Part shown: positions 23,554-34,372 of the stretch, piece after piece
Position numbering within the stretch: the stretch's first letter is position 1
Layout: the number at the start of each line of letters is the position of its first letter
DNA from: Phymorhynchus buccinoides
Taxonomy: Eukaryota > Mollusca > Gastropoda > Neogastropoda > Raphitomidae
Direction of reading: 5' to 3'
Assembly: GCA_017654935.2 (NCBI GenBank)
Contig: CM065690.1
Coordinates: 16,444,703 to 16,508,702 of the forward strand
DNA length: 64,000 bases
Notes under the pieces: model-generated
What the model saw: only the letters and a program-made list of their open reading frames with translations
The model's database searches: none
Told to the model about the DNA's origin: nothing
Translations under genes and position numbers: made by a program

Positions 23554-23993
23554 CTGTTTGTACAGCTCGGGCTTGATGGAGCCCAGCTCGGGCTGCTCCT
23601 TGTGCTTGATGCTCTGCACGCTGAACTCGATGTTGGACAGGTCCAGGCGGTGGGACAGCATCCTCTGGAAGCTCAGGTGCCTCTGGGGAACCGTGGGCAA
23701 GGTCCACTGACGCCCCGCGCTGATCTGGTACACCCTCGTCTTCTTCTGGGACTGGGTGGTGGGCGACGCCTCGGAGCTGCCCGACGTGTGGGTGGCGATG
23801 TCCGGGGAGCTCTTGCTGATCCGGAGCCCGGACTCGGGCACACAGTCCTTAGGGAAGGGGGCCTTGTCCGGGTAGAGTCCCGGGTAGGGGGCGAGCTTCC
23901 TGCGCCGGCAGAGGAGCCAGGAGGCCAGGATGAGGAAGGCGAGGGCCACGGCGCTGCCGCTGGCGATGGCGAAGGTGGTGAAAGGGTCAGCGC
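23554..23993 (-). CDS. Synaptotagmin (Syt3/6/9/10-like), transmembrane and linker exon
   Basis: This internal exon of 440 bases encodes about 146 residues. The 3' splice site reads TTCTGTTCCCAG before 23993 and the 5' splice site is CAG|GTAAAAG after 23554. It opens with an extracellular remnant, then a hydrophobic helix (AIASGSAVALAFLILASWLL) followed by CRRRK, a juxtamembrane cysteine and basic stop-transfer. A Ser/Pro-rich cytosolic linker follows, and the exon ends in GSIKPELYKQ, the segment that precedes the C2A domain in synaptotagmins 3, 6 and 10. Synaptotagmins are membrane Ca2+ sensors for exocytosis. Neither C2 domain nor the cysteine-bearing N-terminus is visible here, so those exons lie outside or were not recognised. 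GC content is well above the surroundings. Family assignment is confident; the paralogue is inferred from the PELYKQ region only. Confidence 0.85.
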
Positions 23994-25440
23994 CTGGGAA
24001 CAGAATGGTGAATCAAGAATCAGAACCAACCTAGGCAATGTTACTTGTCCTTTAAAACTTTAACAAGGTTTATATGGAACAATCAGAAAGGCAAAAGGGT
24101 CAGCGCCTGGGAACAGAATGGTGAATCAAGAATCAGAACCAACCTAGGCAATGTTACTTGTCCTTTAAAACTTTAACAAGGTTTATATGGCACAATCAGA
24201 AAGGCGAAAGGGTCAGCGTCTGGGAACAGAATGGTGCAATTAAGGATCAGAACCAACCTAGGCAAAGATACATGTCCTTTGAATGAAATTCTGCTTAACG
24301 TCCTCCAAGTCTGGAACAGACACATTATGGGACATTAGTAGATATAAAGATGGTGGGAACGATCCTGGAGGCAATGCCCGGAGGCTGTGCAACACCAGGA
24401 AAGTCCCGAATATGCAACAATGCAGGTGTATTATGATTAATGTACATGTCCGGCCATGACGCTACATGTCCTTTAAAACTTTAACAATGTATATAAAGCA
24501 CAATGAGAAAGGCGAAGGGATCAGCGCCTGGGAACAGAATGGCGAACTATGATTCAGAACCAACCTAGGCAATGTTACATGTCCTTTTAAACTTTAACAA
24601 TGTTTACATAGCACAATCAGAAAGGCGAAAGGGTCAGCGTCTGGGAAGAGAATGGTGCAATTAAGGATCTAAACCAACCTAGGCAATGTTACATGTCCGT
24701 TAAAACTTCAACAAGGTTTATATAGCACACTCAGAAAGGCGAAAGAGTCATCGCCTGAGAACAGAACGATAAGTCAGAATCAGAATCCTAGAGCCAATCT
24801 AGGACATGCTTCATGTCCTTGGACATTTCAACAAGTTTTGCCAACATGTAGATTCGACCCCACCCCACCCCCCAAAAACAAATCGCAGTCAAAACGTTCA
24901 CGGACAAGCAACATTTTGTCATTTTCAGGTTTAGTATCAGCTTAGGATTATTTCCATCAAACTGAAAGAAGCAGACTTTGAGATTGAGGGTCGTAGACAT
25001 GGGGGTGGGGGGGGTGGGGTGCACGAATCTACATGTTTGCCCAAGTTTTATATGACATATGACACAAGAAGGGGTGAAGGGGTCAGCACCTGGGAACACA
25101 ATGATGAACCATGCCTCAGAATGAGAGCCAATCTAGGCATTGTGTCAGTCCCTTAATAAATGTGACAAGGTTTCTATGACAGGAGAGTGATGACGAGGTC
25201 AGAACACAATGATGAACCTTGACTCCGAGCCAGAGCCAATCTAGGCATTCTTTCAGTCCCTTAATAAACGTGACAAGGTTTTTATGACAGGAGAACGATG
25301 ACGAGGTCAGCACCTGGGAACACAATGATGAACCATGAGTCAGAGTCAGAGCCAATCTAGGCATTCTGTCAGTCCCTTTATAACTTTAACAAGGTTTCTA
25401 TGACAGGAGAACGATGACGAGGTCAGCACCTGGGAACAGG
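23985..25440. repeat. Degenerate tandem repeat carrying copies of the synaptotagmin splice acceptor
   Basis: A unit of about 110-120 bases is repeated from the exon boundary outward. Each copy begins GGGTCAGCGCCTGGGAACAG, which spans the true acceptor and about the first 12 exon bases. It continues with AATCAGAACCAACCTAGGCA, TGTCCTTTAAAACTTTAACA and a CACAATCAGAAAGGC block. Copies of the boundary are seen near 23990, 24100, 24212, 24522, 24633, 24752, 25083, 25298 and 25412, with one partial copy near 25200. On the minus strand most retain a pyrimidine-rich TTCTGTTCCCAG acceptor. Unrelated unique sequence interrupts at about 24280-24460 and 24835-25060. Confidence 0.85.
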
Positions 25441-25499
25441 TAGAATGATGATTATGATGGTGAGTATTATGTGATGAACTTAGTAGTGAGGAAGGATAG

Positions 25500-25547
25500 G
25501 CCAAGGGAAAGGGAAAGAAGAGAGAGAGAGAGAGGAGAGAGAGATAT

Positions 25548-25605
<58 letters not shown>

Positions 25606-25662
25606 CCATACACACACACACACCACTACACGTACGCACGCACGCACGCACGCACACGCACA

Positions 25663-25723
<61 letters not shown>

Positions 25724-25742
25724 ACACACACACACACACATA
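25500..25742. repeat. (GA)n followed by (CA)n
   Basis: GA units (about 25515-25603) change to CA units (about 25610-25740). The sequence then returns to unique. From 25743 to 26110 I see nothing but unique sequence and a G homopolymer at about 25969-25981. Confidence 0.95.
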
Positions 25743-26145
25743 TCACCACATCGCTAGAATAATAGATTATCCCTCGTGATCCAATAAGTCTAATCGCCAT
25801 TGCTTTTACCGAATTGTCCCAAACGACCGCTCGTGTCCCATAAAGCTATCGCTCTTAGGTTTTGAAATGGCAATGTTTTTGTTATGCGAAGAGTAGAGTA
25901 TTAAAATATAGTCACATTTAATTAAGATCAAGCATACAAACAAAACAATAACAAGGCTGAACCCGAGGGGGGGGGGGGGGGTTGTAAAGTTCCCTCGCGT
26001 GCTTATCTGGGTTTGGTGTCCTGACGGACGGACAAAACAAATTAAATAGTATGCCAAAGTCACACAACATAGTCAATAATAAAGAGATCAAGCAACCAGA
26101 AAACTTATACTTATATAAAACCCTCTATTAAGACCTATTGTTGGC

Positions 26146-29100
26146 CTCTCTTCGCTGTGTCTCTTCTCACAGCTACACCCTTCGTTGTGTCTCTTCTCAC
26201 AGCTACACCCTTCGCAGTGTCTCTTCTCACAGCTACACCCTTCGCAGTGTCTCTTCTCACAGCTACACCCTTCGCAGTGTCTCTTCTCACAGCTACACCC
26301 TTCGCTGTGTCTCTTCTCACAGCTACACCCTTCGTTGTGTCTCTTCTCACAGCTACACCCTTCGCTGTGTCTCTTCTCACAGCTACACCCTTCGCTGTGT
26401 CTCTTCTCACAGCTACACGCTTCGCTGTGTCTCTTCTACACACCCTTCGCTGTGTCTCTTCTCACAGCTACACCCTTCGCTGTGTCTCTTCTCACAGCTA
26501 CACCCTTCGCAGTGTCTCTTCTCACAGCTACACCCTTCGCTGTGTCTCTTCTCACAGCTACACCCTTCGCTGTGTCTCTTCTCACAGCTACACCCTTCGC
26601 TGTGTCTCTTCTCACAGCTACACCCTTCGCCGTGTCTCTTCTCACAGCTACACCCTTCGCAGTGTCTCTTCTCACAGCTACACCCTTCGCAGTGTCTCTT
26701 CTCACAGCTACACCCTTCGCAGTGTCTCTTCTCACAGCTACACCCTTCGCAGTGTCTCTTCTCACAGCTACACCCTTCGCCGTGTCTCTTCTCACAGCTA
26801 CACCCTTCGCCGTGTCTCTTCTCACAGCTACACTGTGTCTCTTCTCACAGCTACACCCTTCGCCGTGTCTCTTCTCACAGCTACACCCTTCGCTGTGTCT
26901 CTTCTCACAGCTACACCCTTCGCTGTGTCTCTTCTCACAGCTACACCCTTCGTTGTGTCTCTTCTCACAGCTACACCCTTCGCTGTGTCTCTTCTCACAG
27001 CTACACCCTTCGCTGTGTCTCTTCTCACAGCTACACCCTTCGCTGTGTCTCTTCTCACAGCTACACCCTTCGCTGTGTCTCTTCTCACAGCTACACCCTT
27101 CGCTGTGTCTCTTCTCACAGCTACACCCTTCGTTGTGTCTCTTCTCACAGCTACACCCTTCGCAGTGTCTCTTCTCACAGCTACACCCTTCGCTGTGTCT
27201 CTTCTCACAGCTACACCCTTCGCTGTGTCTCTTCTCACAGCTACACCCTTCGCTGTGTCTCTTCTCACAGCTACACCCTTCGCCGTGTCTCTTCTCACAG
27301 CTACACCCTTCGCCGTGTCTCTTCTCACAGCTACACCCTTCGCTGTGTCTCTTCTCACAGCTACACCCTTCGCTGTGTCTCTTCTCACAGCTACACCCTT
27401 CGCTGTGTCTCTTCTCACAGCTACACCCTTCGCTGTGTCTCTTCTCACAGCTACACCCTTCGCTGTGTCTCTTCTCACAGCTACACCCTTCGCCGTGTCT
27501 CTTCTCACAGCTACACCCTTCGCAGTGTCTCTTCTCACAGCTACACCCTTCGCTGTGTCTCTTCTCACAGCTACACCCTTCGCTGTGTCTCTTCTCACAG
27601 CTACACCCTTCGCTGTGTCTCTTCTCACAGCTACACCCTTCGCTGTGTCTCTTCTCACAGCTACACCCTTCGCTGTGTCTCTTCTCACAGCTACACCCTT
27701 CGCTGTGTCTCTTCTCACAGCTACACCCTTCGCTGTGTCTCTTCTCACAGCTACACCCTTCGCTGTGTCTCTTCTCACAGCTACACCCTTCGCCGTGTCT
27801 CTTCTCACAGCTACACCCTTCGCTGTGTCTCTTCTCACAGCTACACCCTTCGCTGTGTCTCTTCTCACAGCTACACCCTTCGCTGTGTCTCTTCTCACAG
27901 CTACACCCTTCGCTGTGTCTCTTCTCACAGCTACACCCTTCGCTGTGTCTCTTCTCACAGCTACACCCTTCGCTGTGTCTCTTCTCACAGCTACACCCTT
28001 CGCTGTGTCTCTTCTCACAGCTACACCCTTCGCAGTGTCTCTTCTCACAGCTACACCCTTCGCAGTGTCTCTTCTCACAGCTACACCCTTCGCTGTGTCT
28101 CTTCTCACAGCTACACCCTTCGCTGTGTCTCTTCTCACAGCTACACCCTTCGCTGTGTCTCTTCTCACAGCTACACCCTTCGCTGTGTCTCTTCTCACAG
28201 CTACACCCTTCGCTGTGTCTCTTCTCACAGCTACACCCTTCGCTGTGTCTCTTCTCACAGCTACACCCTTCGCTGTGTCTCTTCTCACAGCTACACCCTT
28301 CGCTGTGTCTCTTCTCACAGCTACACCCTTCGCTGTGTCTCTTCTCACAGCTACACCCTTCGCTGTGTCTCTTCTCACAGCTACACCCTTCGCTGTGTCT
28401 CTTCTCACAGCTACACCCTTCGCTGTGTCTCTTCTCACAGCTACACCCTTCGCTGTGTCTCTTCTCACAGCTACACCCTTCGCTGTGTCTCTTCTCACAG
28501 CTACACCCTTCGCTGTGTCTCTTCTCACAGCTACACCCTTCGCTGTGTCTCTTCTCACAGCTACACCCTTCGCTGTGTCTCTTCTCACAGCTACACCCTT
28601 CGCTGTGTCTCTTCTCACAGCTACACCCTTCGCTGTGTCTCTTCTCACAGCTACACCCTTCGCTGTGTCTCTTCTCACAGCTACACCCTTCGCTGTGTCT
28701 CTTCTCACAGCTACACCCTTCGCTGTGTCTCTTCTCACAGCTACACCCTTCGCCTGTGTCTCTTCTCACAGCTACACCCTTCGCTGTGTCTCTTCTCACA
28801 GCTACACCCTTCGCTGTGTCTCTTCTCACAGCTACACCCTTCGCTGTGTCTCTTCTCACAGCTACACCCTTCGCTGTGTCTCTTCTCACAGCTACACCCT
28901 TCGCTGTGTCTCTTCTCACAGCTACACCCTTCGCTGTGTCTCTTCTCACAGCTACACCCTTCGCTGTGTCTCTTCTCACAGCTACACCCTTCGCTGTGTC
29001 TCTTCTCACAGCTACACCCTTCGCTGTGTCTCTTCTCACAGCTACACCCTTCGCAGTGTCTCTTCTCACAGCTACACCCTTCGCTGTGTCTCTTCTCACA

Positions 29101-29690
29101 GCTACACCCTTCGCTGTGTCTCTTCTCACAGCTACACCCTTCGCTGTGTCTCTTCTCACAGCTACACCCTTCGCTGTGTCTCTTCTCACAGCTACACCCT
29201 TCGCAGTGTCTCTTCTCACAGCTACACCCTTCGCAGTGTCTCTTCTCACAGCTACACCCTTCGTTGTGTCTCTTCTCACAGCTACACCCTTCGCAGTGTC
29301 TCTTCTCACAGCTACACCCTTCGCTGTGTCTCTTCTCACAGCTACACCCTTCGCTGTGTCTCTTCTCACAGCTACACGCTTCGCTGTGTCTCTTCTCACA
29401 GCTACACCCTTCGCTTGTGTCTCTTCTCACAGCTACACCCTTCGCTGTGTCTCTTCTCACAGCTACACCCTTCGCTGTGTCTCTTCTCACAGCTACACCC
29501 TTCGCTGTGTCTCTTCTCACAGCTACACCCTTCGCTGTGTCTCTTCATACACCCTTCGCAGTGTCTCTTCTCACAGCTACACCCTTCGCAGTGTCTCTTC
29601 TTCAGCTACACCCTTCGCAGTGTCTCTTAAATCACCCTAACACTGACGCTTTCACTAAGCTACACCCTTCGCTTGTGCGGTCTCTTTCGC
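26146..29690. repeat. 30-bp minisatellite array, about 116 copies
   Basis: The unit is TGTGTCTCTTCTCACAGCTA followed by CACCCTTCGC. It is extremely homogeneous; nearly all variation is at the base after CGC (T, A or C) or CGC/CGT. Because 30 is a multiple of three and the unit has no stop in most frames, frames of 1196, 1157 and 1151 codons (plus) and 987 codons (minus) run through it. Single-base and multi-base indels (about 26440, 26833, 28754, 29414, 29545) shift the frame without selection, so it is not a coding repeat. The last copies, from about 29545, decay. Confidence 0.97.
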
Positions 29691-29869
29691 CTTCTGAACA
29701 TCTTAGTTCATGTTTGCTAAATTTGTGAAAAAAGAACGTAATTTTTTTCTAATGTGGCAAAACGCCTCGAAAGTCAAAAAGTAAATAACCGAAAATGACT
29801 TTAAATCGAACTGTCAACACTTGGTTTACAAGCTTTCTGTTTTGAGTTTTCTCCTTCCTCAGGAAAGGA

Positions 29870-30030
29870 ATGAAGGTCTTCCAAAATGGGAGGTAATTGT
29901 AATACTTACAAAGGGCAATGTATCAGAGAAGTGAGTCTTATAACGGTGTGTGTGTGCGTGTATGTGTGCGTGTGTGTGTGTGCGTGCGTGTGCGCGTGTG
30001 CGTGTGTGCGGTGTGTGTGTGTGCGCGCGC

Positions 30031-30071
<41 letters not shown>

Positions 30072-30100
30072 GTGTCTTATAAGGGAGGTTCCACTGTCAC
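29870..30100. mobile_element. Pogo-like MITE relic split by (GT)n
   Basis: The interior AATACTTACAAAG..GGCAATGT.TCAGAGAAGTG and the right terminal CTTATAAGGGAGGTTCCACTG match the MITE at 23320-23496. A GT/GC array (about 29945-30068) has expanded between them. The left terminal repeat is not adjacent; a diverged candidate lies at about 26116-26137, before the 30-bp minisatellite. Confidence 0.7.
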
Positions 30101-30254
30101 AGACAGAATCATAGGGTAAGGGGCAGGAGGTTCACAGCACATTGTGGCTTTCACTCGAAAGGAATGATACGGTTGTAGGAAAGAAAGTAACCGGTCAAAA
30201 AGTAACCGGAAAAAAAGTATCAGGAAAAAAGTAACAACTGAATGTGAGTAAATG

Positions 30255-30278
30255 GCTGTGTGTGTGTGTGTGTGGTGT

Positions 30279-30346
<68 letters not shown>

Positions 30347-30429
30347 GTGTGCTGTGTGTGTGCGTGTGCGTGCGTGAGTGTGCGTGTGCGTGCTGTGTGT
30401 GCGTGCGACGTGTGTTGACTTGACTTGAC
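30255..30429. repeat. (GT)n array ending in a TTGACTTGACTTGAC motif
   Basis: GT units with a few interruptions run to about 30410. A short TGACT tandem like those ending LINE tails follows directly at 30415-30430. The bases 30104-30254 before it contain a small AAAGTAACCGG-type repeat and no gene. Confidence 0.85.
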
Positions 30430-31752
30430 ACACATACACACCGTTGCCTTTCTTACTCCTAGTGGACTGGGTTGTCTTTTAGCTTTACAAAAGATTTCGC
30501 AGACAGCTCCTGCTGTGAAGTCATTTCCTTCCACAATAAATCGTTCTACCAAAACAGAACTGGTTTACGGAGAACTGGGAATTTATCCTGTGTCAGTTCA
30601 AATAAAAGCACGTATGATCAGATTTTGGGCATCACTACTTTCTTCACAAATCAACAAATATTCCTCTAGATTGTATAAAGTCAGAAATCAGGGTTTTACT
30701 TCTGGGTGGTTGTGCCACCCCCCCCCCCCCCCCCCCCTACCTATCTCGGTGAATTCTATTTTTCCGTTATTGCCTTTCTTACCATACATAAAGCTTTATT
30801 TTAGGAACATTTTTAGCTAATTACCTTTTTTGAATACTAACCCTAACCCTAACCCTAGCCCCTAAACCCTAACCCTACCCCCCACCCTATAAGACGGAAA
30901 AACGCAAAAACCACAACTGTGACAAATCGCGGTGTACTGCAGTACATAGTGGGGGTAGGGTTAGGTTTAGGGCTAGGGTTAGGGTTAGGGTTAGTATTCC
31001 AAAAAGGTTGATTAGCTGAAAATGTTCCTAAAATACAGCTTTATGTATGGTAAGAAATGCAGGGGGGTGGCACATCTTTACCTTTACCGGTGGTTGATAT
31101 GTATACGGGATATTTTAATAGAAACTGGATTTGACTGTGTTTGGGATACACAAACTTGTTTGTCTGTTAACAGACTTTGTAGAAATGTTCGTACTTCATT
31201 AGAGGAAAATTACAAACGTACTTGGAATGATGCCTTAGAGTCTAGTAATAAATGTTTATTTTATAGAAATTATAAAACCGATTTCTGCCGTGAAAGATAT
31301 ATTGAAATGTTGCCTGATGTTTTATATATGATCCTCTTATACGGTTTCGGTGTGGTAATCATAAACTCATGATAGAAATTGGCAGAAGACTTGGAATACC
31401 CCATGAAGAACGATTATGTAGAGACTGCAGAGACGAGTTCCATTTTGTAATGAAATGTCCCAAATACAAATATCAGATGTCAGTTTATTTCCAGAAAATG
31501 TACATGTGTAAAGTCCGTCTTTAACTACATGTCGATTGCTCTGTGGTGGTAAAAAAAAGGTGTTATTAAATTTAGCTAAATGTTTAAGGTTTAGTAAAGT
31601 TGTGTGACATTTTGGTGTGTTAATTACATTAGAGTTATCTTTTGTAACCGTTTTCAATGGTTGCATTAATTTTGTATTTGCTTGATTTGCTTCAAGTCCT
31701 CCATGCTCCAAAAAGGGGTCAAAGGTTAAACAATCTTTGAATCTTTGAATAT
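30430..31752 (+). mobile_element. LINE ORF2 C-terminal fragment, interrupted (LINE-C)
   Basis: Two pieces of one non-LTR retrotransposon ORF are visible. The first (about 30540-30712) encodes a LVYGELGIYP..IKARMIRFW segment, the second (31097-31500) DILIETGFDCVWD, a KTDF.RERYIEMLP segment and a zinc-knuckle-like Cys/His cluster (CRDCRDEFHFVMKCP). Such segments follow the reverse transcriptase in many invertebrate LINEs. The pieces are in the same frame once the foldback at 30713-31088 and one copy of its flanking duplication are disregarded. A frameshift lies near 31345. The 3' end has a TTTGAATC-type tandem tail at about 31730-31750. The clade is uncertain. Confidence 0.75.
30713..31088. mobile_element. 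Foldback element with inverted telomeric (CCCTAA)n/(TTAGGG)n arms
   Basis: The element is flanked by the direct repeat GGTGGTTG (30705-30712 and 31089-31096). The left arm has TGCCACCCCC at its end, TTTCTTACCATACATAAAGC, TTTTAGGAACATTTT and GAATACTAACCCTAACCCTA. The right arm is its inverted copy, ending in GGGTTAGTATTCC, AAAATGTTCCTAAAATA, GCTTTATGTATGGTAAGAAA and GGGGGTGGCA. Telomeric units occupy about 30837-30889 and 30949-30994, around a 55-base spacer. The left arm contains a C homopolymer and about 30 bases missing on the right. The right terminus has about 16 extra bases, so the exact end on that side is uncertain. Confidence 0.85.
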
Positions 31753-31860
31753 GTGTGTGTATTGTGCGTGTGTGCTGTGTGTGCGCGTGCGTGCGTGCGT
31801 GTGTGTGCGTGTGGTGTGTGTGCGTTTGTGCGTGCGTGCGTGTTGCGTGCGTGCGTGCGT

Positions 31861-31908
<48 letters not shown>

Positions 31909-31915
31909 GTGTGTC
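31753..31915. repeat. (GT)n array
   Basis: GT/GC units directly follow the tail of LINE-C and directly precede a TCAAG-repeat LINE tail. The Cys/Val and Thr/His frames across it are artefacts. Confidence 0.95.
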
Positions 31916-32000
31916 AAGTCAAGTCAAGTCAAAATGATATTTATTGAGCATAAAGAAATAAGCTTTGACAGCTTTTTTACATTCTGTGCTTCATGAAATA
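31916..32000 (-). mobile_element. LINE/SINE 3' end with (TGACT)n tail
   Basis: On the minus strand an AATAAATATCATTTT segment is followed by TGACTTGACTTGACTTGAC. A polyadenylation-like signal adjoining a pentamer tail is typical of CR1/L2-like elements. The element is truncated; its body beyond about 32000 was not recognised. Confidence 0.55.
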
Positions 32001-33084
32001 AAACCGAAACTAGAAAAGCATGCAAAAAGCATGCGCGCGCGCGCACGTGTCATGCAGCGTGGTGTGTGTGTGTGTGTGTGTGCGCACGAATACGCAATAG
32101 CATGCAACGCTTGTTAGAAAGTCGATGACAAAAAGCGATCGAAAAGAGAGACACCGGGCAGTGTAGTATAGGCATATGTGCACATAACTGCCAATGCTCA
32201 ACTCATTTTGACTATGAGCATGTGAGGTCAAAGAAAGCCGATACACCCGGACCAACAAGAACTAGGCTAGACACAGCGTGACTCAATGTCTAAGATTGGA
32301 TTGTCAACACCCCAGAGAGTGTGCGCTAGAAGAGATGAGAATCATGGTAGGTCTTCTGAGAGAAACTAGGAGATGGCATATGTACATGTTTAATGAGCGG
32401 TGAGGTTATAGGTAGAGTTAGCAGAGAGATAGATAGAGTAGATATGGCTTTAGAAGGATAGATGGACTATTGACGTACGCAACCCCTTTTATGCGAACTT
32501 GAATATGTTTTTCCTACACGTATCGATGAAGCCTAGATGGCTCGATATTTCTTAGTCATCATATCATATTGGATTTAGGTTCCCCATATTGGTAGATAAT
32601 TGATATACATCTAGAGGTATGTCAACTATATGAAAGGAATGCTCCATCGAGTCATAGGGCCTAGATATCGACATGCAGAATCTCCAGGATTCTCCCCCTA
32701 TATCTTTTATTTAAGCCCTACCCATATCATACCTTTCTCTCCAGATCGACCCGATTACTCTTTCGCACGACTATCCACAATCTGGCATCTTGTCATCGTT
32801 GCTTCAATAATCATAGTGGTGAGTGCCATGGCTTGACGCGTACAGGTTTATAGGCACATTCGGGCTGAGAAGCCTCATGTCCGTCTCGGTCCTCATAAAT
32901 GGAAGCAACTCTCTCTGTCACCTCCCTGCCCTGAGACTCTCTTAATGTCTAGCATCTCCGCTCATGGGCAAATGTGACTGAAATTTGCTCAATCATGGAT
33001 AATTAATGGGCTTCTTCACATTGTCAATGGGGCTTAGTATTCTCAGGTTCAGACCGTCTTACACCTGATTAATTTTATGAATTT
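32001..33084. other. Unassigned sequence, no gene seen
   Basis: Apart from short CG/GT runs at about 32033-32085, I recognise neither repeats nor coding sequence. The longest frames are below 85 codons and have no motifs. Confidence 0.45.
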
Positions 33085-33520
33085 GAGTGACTCGGCTTAA
33101 TGGTCTACACACAACGTCAGCAACGAGGAAGCACGCACGGCGAGGAGGGAGGGACGAAGCGCGAGGAAGAGAGAGAGCCGAGGGGAAGAGGCCAGAGAGG
33201 GGAGATGAGAGAAGAGAGAACGCGAGAGAGAGTCTCGCAGAGACGAGAGAGACAGCAGAGCGCACAGGACGAGAGACAGCAGAAGCGAGGCAGATCGTCC
33301 CCCTAGACTTCGCACACAGAGGAGGGAGAGAGATAGAACGAGAGAGAGAGAGAATATTGACAGAAGACAAAGACAGAATGACAAAGAATGGATTGATCCC
33401 ACTCTTTACTTTTTTCATAGTCTCTCTCTCTCTACTCTCTCTCTCCTCTCTCTCTGTCTACTCTCGTGCTCTCCCCTCCCTCTCTCTCTTCGTCTCTCCT
33501 CTCTCTCCTTTGCTGGGGCT
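33085..33520. repeat. Purine-rich tract followed by (CT)n
   Basis: GA/GAGC-rich sequence (about 33120-33390) gives way to a pyrimidine tract (33420-33510). Charged Arg/Glu frames on plus and Ser/Leu frames on minus are compositional. Confidence 0.8.
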
Positions 33521-33944
33521 TTCACCTTTGGACGATAATGGAAAACACGGTGCATTTCTAATCTTGGAATTCTCGATACCTCTGTTAATTTAGTTTGTCC
33601 CTTGTCTCTGTCTCTCTCTGCCTCTCCGTCTCTCTTCTTTCATACCTCTATCTGTGTACATCTCTCTTTCACACCTACCCGTTCTCTTCCCCACTCTGCC
33701 ACCTCCAGACGGGAGGCTAACCACCCCCCCCACAAAACCCAGTAGCACAGGAAATTGGGAATCATAATCCCCCCTCCCCCCTCCTCATAATCCCTCTTTC
33801 AGCAGAACAATGGAAACCAGCGATGACATCCTATCATAGACCTCTTCGACTTAAATCTCACCAAAACCAACCGAGACCTGGGCCTGTATTCACATATTTG
33901 AGATGTTTACGCATTAACAGACTTATTTAACCAGAGAGAGACGA
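33521..33944. other. Pyrimidine-rich unique sequence, no gene seen
   Basis: CT- and C-rich sequence with short homopolymers. Nothing coding was recognised. Confidence 0.4.
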
Positions 33945-34372
33945 GAGGCTTGTAAATTCACTTATTAGATGGTAGAATTAACAAATATAACAAGAAAGAA
34001 GAGAGCTGTATTCACATTGAGATGGTACGATTAACAAATATAACAAGAAAGAAGAGAGCTGTATTCACATTGAGATGGTACGATTAACAAATATAACAAG
34101 AAAGAAGAGAGCTGTATTCACATTGAGATGGTACGATTAACAAATATAACAAGAAAGAAGAGAGCTGTATTCACATTGAGATGGTACGATTAACAAATAT
34201 AACAAGAAAGAAGAGAGCTGTATTCACATTGAGATGGTACGATTAACAAATATAACAAGAAAGAAGACAGCTGTATTCACATTGAGATGGTACGATTAAC
34301 AAATATAACAAGAAAGAAGAGAGCTGTATTCACATTGAGATGGTACGATTAACAAATATAACAAGAAGGAAT
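33945..34372. repeat. 53-bp tandem repeat, about 7.5 copies
   Basis: The unit GATGGTACGATTAACAAATA + TAACAAGAAAGAAGAGAGCT + GTATTCACATTGA starts at 34021, 34074, 34127, 34180, 34233, 34286 and 34339, with a slightly different first copy near 33968. Copies 2-7 are essentially identical, with one G/C change near 34268. Confidence 0.97.

Noticed and set aside
23602..24063. 153-codon plus-strand ORF opposite the synaptotagmin exon
   Set aside because: It is the antisense shadow of the GC-rich exon; the minus strand has the transmembrane segment, the PELYKQ ending and both splice sites.
26138..29728. ORFs of 1196, 1157, 1151 (plus) and 987 (minus) codons
   Set aside because: They are the 30-bp minisatellite read in several frames at once. 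The unit has no stop and a length divisible by three, and indels switch frames without consequence.
30837..30994. Chromosome end suggested by telomeric repeats
   Set aside because: The tracts are short, in inverted orientation, interior and part of an element with a flanking duplication.
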